Shown in pieces: positions 54,196-64,000 of a stretch of 64,000 nucleotides of DNA; the first letter of the stretch is position 1, and each line of letters opens with the position of its first letter. Position numbers and translations under genes: made by a program. This stretch comes from Conchocele bisecta (lineage: Eukaryota > Mollusca > Bivalvia > Lucinida > Thyasiridae). Under the pieces are notes generated by a model that was not told the DNA's origin, ran no database searches, and worked only from the letters and a program-made list of their open reading frames with translations. The DNA lies in the NCBI GenBank assembly GCA_029237695.1, contig CM055275.1, forward strand, positions 10,986,899 to 11,050,898. The letters run 5' to 3'.

Positions 54196-56270
54196 CGCAG
54201 ACACTTCTTGTCCGGAGCATAACTCGAACACCCTATGGAATATTTTCATGAAACTTCACACATGCATAGACCACGACCCGAAGGTGTGTCGCGCACAAGA
54301 ATGACAACTCTTGCATAGCTATTTTTTTAGTTATCTCCCTTTTTTGTTTCGCGCACTGATTGACCATAACTCGACCACCTTTTGGAATATTTTTATGAAA
54401 CTTCACACATTCAATTAGACCACGAACCGAAGGTGTGGTCGTGCACAAGAATGACAACTCTTGCATAGCTAATTTTTTAGTTATCTCCCTTTTTTTGTTT
54501 TCAAGCACTGATTTCCTGTCCGGAGCATAACTCGACCACCCTTTGGAATATTTTCATGAAACTTCACACACGCATAGACCACGACCCGGAGGTGTGTCGC
54601 GCACAAGAATGACAACTCTTGCGTAGCTAATTTTTGAGCTATCTCCCTTTTTTGTTTTGCGCACTCTACAAACTGGACAATAATGCATGAAGACCCGTTT
54701 TCTCGTGTGCTCTGTACACCTTACCTGTAGAGAGAACAATAGAGACTGGGAGAACCATTCACCTGTGCATGTGCTACCATGTGCAAATGTCCAGTCTTGA
54801 CCACTCTGACCACAGGTAATTTATACAGGTAAATTACTACATTGGATATTTCATTTCCGTAAACTGTGTTGAAAATATTGTGGCATTATGTGGACCTGTG
54901 CAGATATATGTAGATAAATATAGGACTATTAAAAAAAAATTCTGGGCTCCAGTAGCAAGCATTATTATTTGTAATTTTTAAACTTTTTGTTTCCATTTTT
55001 TTTTTCATTTTTTTTTTCAAATTCTTTTTAATTTTTTTTCTAGTAGCATAAGGTCGTAAGTGCTATATACAGACTATTATCATATAATAAAACAATTATT
55101 GACTAGTGAGCCATAGAATATAATCTGATATTCTATGGCTCACTAGTCAATAATTGTATAATATGTTCGGGCCAGTGAAAATTGCTTTCGGGCCCAGGCT
55201 CGAGGTCAAGGCGGGACAAGGCGAGGCATTTGATTCCGCGGAATTCTTGTTTACTTATCTCCCTTTGTTGTTTCGTGCTCTGATTTTGTATCCAGAGCAT
55301 GACTCGAACACCTTTTGGAATAGTTTTATGCCCCACCACGATAGTGGAGGGGGCATTTAGTGTTACCCTTGTCCGTCCATCGTCCGTCCGCACACACGAA
55401 TGGGTACTTGTTGTAAGCGTACGGGGATCATATTGGGTAGGGTTAAGATAGTGTTGGGTACTCTTGTTGGGTATTTTTATAGAGTAAAAACCCAACAAGT
55501 ATTCATTCGTAGGAACGTGCATCCCGTCGTCCCGTCGTCCCGTCCGTCCGTCACAAAACATTAACACTCGGGTAAATGTCTCATAATTTCTTCATCCTTC
55601 GACCGATCTCCTTCATATTTCATATACACATTGCTCTAATGGTCCTCTACCGCCCTGTATCAAATCCACGTTCGTCCCGCCCCCGCCAAGCCCAGTGTTA
55701 AGATCACATACTTAGTGCTTCAAAAACTTTAACGCTCAGGTAAATATCTTATAATTTCTGTTTCTTTCACGGATCAGCTTCATATTTCATATATGCATTG
55801 CTCAATGGTCGTCTACCGCACTGTGCCAAATCCACGTTCGTTCGTCTGCCCCCGCAAGCCCAGGGTCAAGGTCACATACTTGGTGCTTCAAAAACTTTAA
55901 CGCTCGGGTAAAAGAAAATTTTGACTTGGAATTTGGCCTCATTTATTATCAAAGCGATATGTGGGAAATCCGTGTTCTATGAACACATTTTCTAGTTTAT
56001 TAAACTTCACACATGCATAGAAGACGACCCAAAGGTGTGTCGCACGTAAGAATGACAACTCTTGCGTCGTTAATTTCTTAGTTATCTCCCTTTGTTGTTT
56101 CGTGCACTGATTTCGTGTCCGGAGCATAACTCGAACACCCTTTGGAATATTTTCATGAAACTTCACACATGCATAGACCACGACCCTAAAGGTGTGTCAC
56201 GCAAGAATGACAACTTTTGCATCACTAATTTTTTAATTATCTCCCTTTGTTTTTCCGTCACTGATTTTGT
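54089..56270. repeat. 2.18-kb duplicated segment, copy 2
   Basis: Copy of 51186-53364. The main difference is a hexamer run near the start (CCGCGT repeated about nine times, 54136-54195), which in copy 1 is shorter and mixed with CAGCGT units. Small indels occur elsewhere (for example the A/T runs near 54930). Confidence 0.92.
54136..54195. repeat. (CCGCGT)n hexamer microsatellite
   Basis: About nine uniform hexamers. The matching place in copy 1 (51226-51290) has interrupted, partly degenerate units. Confidence 0.9.
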
Positions 56271-56489
56271 CTCCGGAGCATAACTCGAACACACTTTTTT
56301 CAAACTACTTGTGCATCTTGGGAGGGGGATACGCATGCACTTGTCGACAAGCGTCTATTTCTAGTTTTAGACATATGTCTGGACAATCACCTGGGGTTAT
56401 GTAGATTATCATAATTAAATATTACTGACTATTCGACTGATAGAACTTACTGGGGATGTAGCCTTTTCACCACCACAGACTCGTATAGT

Positions 56490-56962
56490 GTCATGGCAAA
56501 CAGTGTAGGTCCAGATGAGCCGACTCATAACGAGCTATCTCATCAGGATCTGCAGAATTTTTCCTTACTGGTACATGTATATCGAAAATGCAGAATTGTC
56601 TACCCTGTTTATCACAGTTTCTGGTAGTATGTATTTGAATATAACGCACGTTTTTGGAAAGTTCATCAAATAAAATGGTGCGATTGATTGACATATGAGA
56701 CACGCCATGTGATTTTGTACCTAAAAACATGTGCGATTTTTCATGAAAATATTTACACAATTTACAATATTTTCCGTATTAGACTTCGAAAGTTGACGAA
56801 ATTACGTCATCTTTCGACGTCATTTACAGAAAATACCACAGTTTATGTAAATAGATTTCATGAAAAAATCACACATGTTATGTAACAAATCACATGACCT
56901 GTCTCATGTGGCTGTGACTGGAGAAATGGAGCTTATGGGATTTGTGACCAGTCTAACTCCTG
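56490..56962. repeat. Diverged partial copy of the 895-bp repeat with a truncated MITE A
   Basis: 56560-56900 aligns with 50460-50790 (CATGTATATCGAAAATGCA, TTTTTGGAAAGTTCATCAAA). A MITE A left end follows (56904-56962) and breaks off at ACTCCTGACAC. Confidence 0.75.
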
Positions 56963-57019
56963 ACACTCGTGTAGGTGGGTGGCAGGTGAGAGCACGCGAT
57001 GGGTAATTTATCGATCGGG

Positions 57020-57365
57020 GTTCATCCTTACCGGAGAGACCTGGTTTGGCCCTCACATACGTCTTTGGCATTTTGTATGTGACAGTTGAATCTGGTTATA
57101 TACCCCTTGTGTGAGTATTACGATATTCGTAATCCTATTTTAGGGGAAGGGGCCAAGTGACATTGGTGTGGTATGGACCTGACACCAGGTCAGGTTATTC
57201 TAATTTCAGGGCTGAATATATTTGTATTTGTAAATACTGCGTTCTGATTTTGGGATTTTCCACCCAATGCAGCAGGTTAAAACGGGATCGAACCCGTTTG
57301 CCCGGCCTTGCATGACCTTAGCTGTTGATAGGCCGTTAAACACTAATAAACAAACAAACATATCA
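57020..57365 (+). mobile_element. SINE copy with CAAACAAACA tail
   Basis: TGTGACAGTTGAATCTGG, GGTATGGACCTGACACCAGG, ACGGGATCGAACCCG and CTGTTGATAGGCCGTTAAAC, ending CTAATAAACAAACAAACA. Related pieces at 10020, 11640, 13995 and 14480. Confidence 0.75.
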
Positions 57366-58165
57366 TATTTTCGGCGTCTATGACGGCCATGACCCAAATT
57401 ATCGATTGTACATTGGAAATCCTATTTGGATGATGTAGAATTTAAGATGGTACGACATACGTTGGTTAAAATGATCGGAATTGATTACTCCAGCTATTGC
57501 GAATGCGAGCATGCCACGTTAGGTATTTTTCTGTGAGAATCTAAACAACATGTATACCGGGATAACATTCTAAAGCTCACACTGTTATTTCACGGGTTTA
57601 GTGTCCCATTGTTTGAAATGTTTGTTAGACCCTTATATGTGTGGTAAAAAGCTTACGCGGAAATAATGAAAATATGCAGTTGCCTCTGAAATAGTCTGAA
57701 AATGGATGCACAGTTTTAGAGTCACAATTATGACATAATGTCAGTAAGCACGCCTTATAAATATATTTTATTAATAAATGGAAATGTTTTATTATAAGTC
57801 ATTTTACTAAATTTCCATTAAATATCTGTCCGATTTAATGATACATTGTTGTAATTATAAATTAGCATGAGTTTTGGAAATTGTTCTATTTAGGACACAT
57901 ATTGCTAGGTTACAATCTGCGGCAACAAAATTACTGCTTATGTGCTATTGTTATCTGTATGTACAGTATACATCTGTGTGAAAACAATTTATTCATGTTT
58001 GTTGTGCGAGGATATAATTATGTCATGCATTGTTTTCACCTCGGTAATGTGACATAGAGTGATACGCTCTTATAACCACAACCTGTTCAAAATTCAGTTT
58101 AACGGAAGTAGCAAAATATTGGTTGACACCCTACCAGTATTAATACTGACGTGTGACAATATGCA
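57366..58165. other. Gene-free host DNA
   Basis: AT-rich, no recognisable feature. Confidence 0.5.
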
Positions 58166-58355
58166 GTACCAGGTCAGGTTATTCTAATTTCAGGGCTGAA
58201 TATATTTGTTCTCGATGTAAATATTCCGTTATGATTTAGGGATTTTCCCCCTAATGCAGCAGTTTAAAATGGGATCGAACCCGTTTGCCCGGCCTTACAT
58301 GACCTCAGCTGTTGATAGGCCGTTAAACACTAATAAACAAACAAACAAACAAACT
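58166..58355 (+). mobile_element. SINE 3' part with CAAACAAACA tail
   Basis: Starts AGGTCAGGTTATTCTAATTT, contains ATGGGATCGAACCCG and ends CAAACAAACAAACAAAC. A 5'-truncated version of 57020-57365. Confidence 0.75.
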
Positions 58356-59319
58356 ATATGCATTACAAGCTTGCACGACTTGTAATTTATACGCACTATG
58401 TCACATAACCAATAGTTCTCTGACATTTATATTAATGCCAATGCAGCCTTACACGGCAGTTGTTTAAATAATGATACATAGGCACATGCCATGCCAATAT
58501 TACTGGTAAATCATAGTCGGTCTGTTAGCTAAGTCTGGATTGTAAATTACTGCACCACATCCTAAGGATACAGTAATCAAGCCAATTCCCAGTCTTAAAT
58601 ATAAGCTACAAATCTACTTTGCCATAAACTACATCTATATTAAACGGCTCTGAGTACACATGTATACACAGTCCCTATTTAAATATGAAGTTCACATGGC
58701 CATTACTAAGGATTAAACTAATTAAACGAACCAATAGGGATTCCGCAAAACATAACATCTCTGCACGCACTAAGGTTCAAACTAACGTCATTTGTCTGCA
58801 GCCGTTTAATAAATTACCTGGTGTATAATGTGAGCTAAGATAGTCGTGTGTGTGTATTTAACTCATTTATATTCAGATCGCCTGTGTTAACATATTATCA
58901 TTAGTATTTTTATGGAATATCTGGCTTGACTGTTATATGGTGGACTCTGTTGACTATAATGACATCACACTACTTCGAGTTTGACTTAGAATGAACGGAA
59001 AATTGTCCGCGTATACAGCATTAATTGATAAACATGCCCTGAGTTAATTTTCCCCATAACAAGTCAATCGAGTACCACCTGTCATGGCAGTTATAGTCGT
59101 GATGGTCCATACAACATGTCTATATCATGCTATTACACGTATGTTGAAATGTTGCACTTGTTTAAAATATTCGGCCGTTGCAGTTCGCATGCTGAAGAGT
59201 AATAAATGATTTGAAGATAACGAAATCTCTCTTTCGATTGTTCAGACCTCAGCTAATTCCCCAAAGCACACCCCACACACAATCACAATTTGCCTTGTTT
59301 GGCCATCAGGTACGTTTTT
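58356..59319. other. Gene-free host DNA
   Basis: No open frame or repeat recognised. Confidence 0.5.
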
Positions 59320-62300
59320 AGCTCGCCTGCACGAAGTGCATACGAGCTTATGGCATACCCCCGGCGTCGTCGGCGTCGGCGTAAATGTCTTATAACTTCT
59401 GTTTCCTTTCATGGAACACCTTGTTATTTCATACATGCATTCCTCAAATGACCCTCTATCATGCTGTAGCAAATCCATGACCCACCACCAAACCATTACC
59501 CCAAGGTCCAGGTCACAAACTTAGCACATTCATAAACATAACGTGGGGTAAATTTCTTATAACATCTGTTTCCTTTGATGGAACGCCTTGATATTTCGTA
59601 CATGACTTCCTCAGATGACCCTCTATCATGCAATAGCAAATGCATGACCCACCACCCAGCCCTTACCCCAAGGTCAAGGTCACAAACTTGGCACATTCAT
59701 AAACATAACGTTGGGTAAATGTCTTATAATTTCTGTTTCCTTTCATGGAACACCTTGTTATTTCATACATGCATTCCTCAGATGACCATCTATCAAGCTG
59801 TAGCAAATCCATGACCCACCACCAAGCCCTTACCCCAAGGTCAAGGTCACAAACTTGGCACATTCATAAACTTAACGTTCGGTAAATGTCTTATAACTTC
59901 TGTTTCCTTTCATGGAACGCCTTGTTATGTCATACATGCATTCCTCAGATGACCCTCTATCATGATGTAGCAAATCCATTACCCACCACCCAGCTCTTAC
60001 CCCAACCCCAAGGTCAAGGTCACAAACTTGGAACATTCATAAACTTAACGTTGGGTAAATGTCTTATAACTACTGTTTCCTTTCATGGAACGCCTTGTTA
60101 TTTCATACATGCATTCCTCAGACGACCCTCTATCATGCTATAGCAAATCAATGACCCACCACATAGCCCTTACCCAAAGGTCAAGGTCACAAACATGGCA
60201 CATTCATAAACTTAACGTTGGGTAAATGTCTTACAACTTCTGTTTCCTTTCATGGAACACCTTGTTATTTCATACATGCATTCCTCAGATGACCCTCTAT
60301 CATGCTGTAGCAAATCTTTGACCTACCACCAACCCTTACCCCAAGGTCAAGGTCACAAACTTAGCACATTCATAAACTAAACATGGGGTAAATTTCTTAT
60401 AACATCTGTTTCCTTTGATGGAACGCCTTCATATTTCATACATGCATTCCTCAGATGACCCTCTATCATGCAGTTGAAAATCCATGGCCCACCACCCAGC
60501 CCTTACCCCAAGGTCAAGGTCACAAACTTGGCACATTCATCAACTTAACTTTGGGTAAATGTCTTATAACTTCTGTTTCCTTTCATGGAACACCTTTTTA
60601 TTGATGACACTCTATCATGCTGTAGCAAATCCATAACCCACCACCCAGTCCTTACCCCGAGGTCAAAGTCTCAAACTTCGCACATTCATAAACTTAACGT
60701 TGGGTAAATATCTTATAACTTATGTTTCCTTATGGAACACCTTGTTATTACCTACATGCATTCCTCAGATGACCCTCTATCATGCTGTAGCAAATCCATG
60801 ACCCACCACCTAGACCTTACCCCAAGGTCAAGGTTACAAACTTGGCACATTCATAAACTTAACGTTGGGGTAAATGTCTTATAACTTGTGTTTCCTTTCA
60901 TGGAACACCTTGTTATTTCATACATGCATTCCTCAGATGACCCTGTATCATGCTGTAGCAAATCCATGACCCACCACCTAGCCCTTACCTCAAGGTCAAG
61001 GTCACAAACTTAGCACATTCATAAACTTAACGTTGGGGTAAATGTCTTATAACATCTGTTTCCTTTCATGGAAAGCCTTGATATTTCATAATGCATTCAT
61101 CTGATGATACTCTATCATGCTATAGCAAATCCATGACACACCGGCTATCCCTTACCCCAAGGACAAGGTACAGACTTAGTACATTAAAAAACGCCTTGAT
61201 ATTTCATACACGCGTTTATCTAATGATACTCTATCGTTCTATAGCAAATCCATGATCCACCGCCTACCCCTTACCCTAAGGTCAAGGTCACAAACTTGGC
61301 ACATTCATGAACTTAACGTTGGTGTAAATGTTTGATAACAACTGTTCCCTTTGATGGAACGCCTTGATATTTCATACAGACTTTCCTCAGATGACCCTCC
61401 ATCATGCAGTAGCAAATCCACAACCCAAATCCCAACCCTTACTCCAAGGTCAAGGTCACAAACTTAGCATGTTCATAAACTTTACATTGGGGTAAATGTT
61501 GTGTAACGTCTGTTTCTTTACACTTTTAACACTTTGATATTTCACAAATGCGTTCATGTGATGATCCTCTATTTTGCTACCGCAAATCCATGACGCACCC
61601 CACCCCTTTCCCCAAGATCAACTTCATAAACTTAACATTGGAGTAAATGTCTTTTTATAACTTTTGTTTCTTTACAGGAAACACCTTCATATTTCATACA
61701 TGCATTCATCTGATGATACTCTATTGTGCTACAGCAAATCCATGACCCACCGAGCCCTTACCACAAGGTCAAGGTCACAAACTTGGCACATTCATAAACT
61801 TAACGTTGGGTAAATGTCTTATAACTTCTGTTTCCTTTCATGGAACACCTTGTTATTTAATACATGCTTTCCTCAGATGACCCTCTATCATGCTGTACCA
61901 AATCCATGACCCACCACCAAGCCCTTACCCCAAGGTCAAGGTCACAAACTTGGCACATTCATAAACATAACGTTGGTAATTGTCTTTTAACTTCTGTTTC
62001 TTTTTATGGAACACCTTGTTATTATTCTCCCGCCACCGAGTGGTGAGGGGGCGTATAGTGTTACCGGCGTCCGTACGTACGTACGTCCGTCCCGAAATGT
62101 TAACATTCGGGTAAATGGCTTATAATTTATGTTTCCTTGCTCCGATCTGCTTCACATTTCACACACGCATTGCTCCAATGGTCTTCTACCGCCCTGTGAC
62201 AAATGTACATTCGTCCCGCCCCCGCTAAGCACAGGGTCAAGGTCACATACTTGGTGCGTTCGAAACCTTAACGTTCGGGTAAATGGCTTATATTTTATGT

Positions 62301-64000
62301 TTCCTTGCTCTCATCTGCTTCACATTTCACACACGCATTGCTCCAATGGTCATCTACCGCCCTGTGACAAAGCCACATTCGTCCCGCCCCCGCTAAGCAC
62401 AGGGTCAATGTCACAATCTTGGTGCGTTCGAAACCTTAACGCTCGGGTTTCCTTGCTCCGATCTGCTTCACATTTCACACACGCATTGCTCCAATGGTCC
62501 TCTACCGCCCTGTGATCCACATTTGTCCCGCCCCCGCTAAGCCGATGGTCACGGTCACAAACTTGGTGCGTTCGAAACCTTAACGCTCGGGTAAATGGCT
62601 TATAATATAATATGCCTCGTCTTCTTTGGCTGCCAGCGGGGGCATTCGTGTGCCGACAGGCCACATTTCTAGTTTCCTACATGCATTCCTCAGATGACCC
62701 TCTATCATGCTGTAGCAAATCCATGACCCATGACCCACCACCCAACCCTTACCCCAAGGTCAAAGTCACAAACTTGGCACATTCATAAACTTAACGTTGG
62801 GTTAAATGTCTTATAACTTGTGTTTCCTTTCATGGAACACCTTGTTATTTCATGCATGCATTCCTCAGATGACACTCTATCATGCTGTAGCAAATCCATG
62901 ACAAACCACCCAGCCCATTTACCCAAATGGTCCAAGGTCACAAACATTGGCACATTCATAAACTTAACGTTGGGTAAATGTCTTATAATTTCTGTTCCCT
63001 TTCATGGAACGCCTTGTTATTTCATACATGCATTCTTCAGATGACAATCTATCATGCTGTAGCAAATCCATGACCCACCATCTAGCCCTTACCCCAAGGT
63101 CAAGGTCACAATCTTGGCACATTCATAAACTTAACGTTGGGTAAATGTCTTACAACTTCTGTTTCTTTTCATGGAACACATTGTTATTTCATACATGCAT
63201 TCCTCAGATGACCATGTATCTATCACGCTGTAGCAAATCCATGACCCACCACCAAGCCCTTACCCAACATCCATAAGCTTAACGTTGGTGTAAATGTATT
63301 ATAAGATCTGTTTTCTTTCATGGAACGCCTCGATATTTAATACATGCATTCATCTGATGATACTCTATCGTGCTATAGCAAATCCATGACCCACCGCCCA
63401 CCCAATCGTTACCCCAAGGTCAAGGTCACAAACTTAGCATGTTCTTAAACTTAACGTTGGGGTAAATGTTGTGTAACTTCTGTTTATTTACAGGGAACGC
63501 TTTCATATTTCATACATGCATTCATCTGATGATACTCTATCGTGCTATAGCAAATTCTTGACCCACCGCCCACCTTTTCCACAAGGTCAAGGTCACAAAC
63601 TTAGCACATTCATAAACTTAATGTTGGGGTAAATGTATTATAACATCTGTTTCCTTTCATGGAACGCCTTGATATTTCAAATATGCATTCATCTGATGAT
63701 ACTCTATCATGCTGTAGCAAATCCAAGACCCACCGCCCATCCCTTACCCCAAGGTCAAGGTCACAAACTTAGTACATTCATAAACTTGAGGTTGGGGTAA
63801 ATGTCTGTTTCCTTTCATGGAACGCCCTGCTATTTCATACATTCCTCAGATGACCCTCTATTATGCTGTAGCAAATCAACAACCCACCACCAAACCATTA
63901 CCCAAAGGTCAAGGTCACAAACTTAGCATGTTCATAAACTTAATGTTGGGGTAAATGTTGTGTAACTTCTGTTTCTTTACACTTTGAACACATTGATATT
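59320..64000. repeat. Long array of about 165-bp monomers, continuing beyond the window
   Basis: The left terminus AGCTCGCCTGCACGAAGTGC and CCGGCGTCGTCGGCGTCG are the same as the ends of the mirrored element at 40930-42610. Some 25 monomers follow (TAACGTTGGGTAAATGTC, CTTATAACTTCTGTTTCC, ATGCATTCCTCAGATGACC, AAGGTCAAGGTCACAAAC), all in one direction, with more divergent ones around 61180-61740 and 63280-63760. Short frames repeat with the monomer and are not genes. Confidence 0.92.
62024..62674. mobile_element. Related repeat element nested inside the monomer array
   Basis: Begins near ATTCTCCCGCCACCGAGTGG with GTCCGTACGTACGTACG and ends GACAGGCCACATTTCTAG. Inside are about three monomers of another type (TTCGGGTAAATGGCTTA, CGCATTGCTCCAATGG). 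The host monomer is interrupted within CCTTGTTATTTCATACATG and resumes on the right with CCTACATGCATTCC. Confidence 0.75.

Noticed and set aside
59380..64000. CRISPR-like array
   Set aside because: Monomers are about 165 bp and similar throughout, with no alternation of short repeats and unique spacers; this is an animal satellite-type array.

Overview
The window looks like nuclear DNA of an invertebrate, most likely a bivalve mollusc. This rests on its dense mix of mollusc-style repeats: 160-170 bp monomer arrays, SINE tails ending in CAAACAAACA, palindromic MITEs and long G/C tracts. Protein-coding content is low, and there are no bacterial-style operons. The species cannot be named from the sequence alone.

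The centrepiece is a Polinton/Maverick (adintovirus-like) element at about 17,769-34,732 (17.0 kb), bounded by 150-156 bp terminal inverted repeats. In order it carries: a small C2H2 zinc-finger ORF (-); a protein-primed DNA polymerase B (+, about 1,280 codons, at least ten lesions); a DD35E integrase (-); a run of small conserved Polinton proteins (-); the FtsK/HerA-type packaging ATPase (-); the hexon-like major capsid protein (-); a coiled-coil, membrane-anchored structural protein (+); the penton-like minor capsid protein (-); and three + strand genes, one of them possibly fibre-like. A CpG-rich repetitive tract and an unidentified ORF (-) lie next to the right TIR. Most genes have one to many nonsense codons or frameshifts, so this is an inactive, still readable copy. 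I could not find an adenain-type maturation protease. Three features are not explained by the genes: a dispersed family of CCAAT..ATTGG palindromes, shared AT-rich intergenic motifs, and a pair of ACG/CGT-rich repeat blocks.

Left flank (1-17,768): a 54-bp satellite interrupted by a 2.5 kb insertion that contains a decayed GGQNRN-type transposase-like gene, then MITEs, SINE fragments, degenerate direct repeats, CRE-site clusters and homopolymer tracts. Right flank (34,733-64,000): more of the same. It includes one apparently intact host ORF (47,659-48,843, NHL-repeat protein related to TRIM2/3/71), a SINE with a 13-bp target duplication, a mirrored repeat array (about 40,930-42,610), a 2.2 kb segment present twice (51,186-53,364 and 54,089-56,270), and a long monomer array from 59,320 to the end with another repeat element nested in it.

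All family assignments come from reading motifs and gene order by eye. No database search was run.
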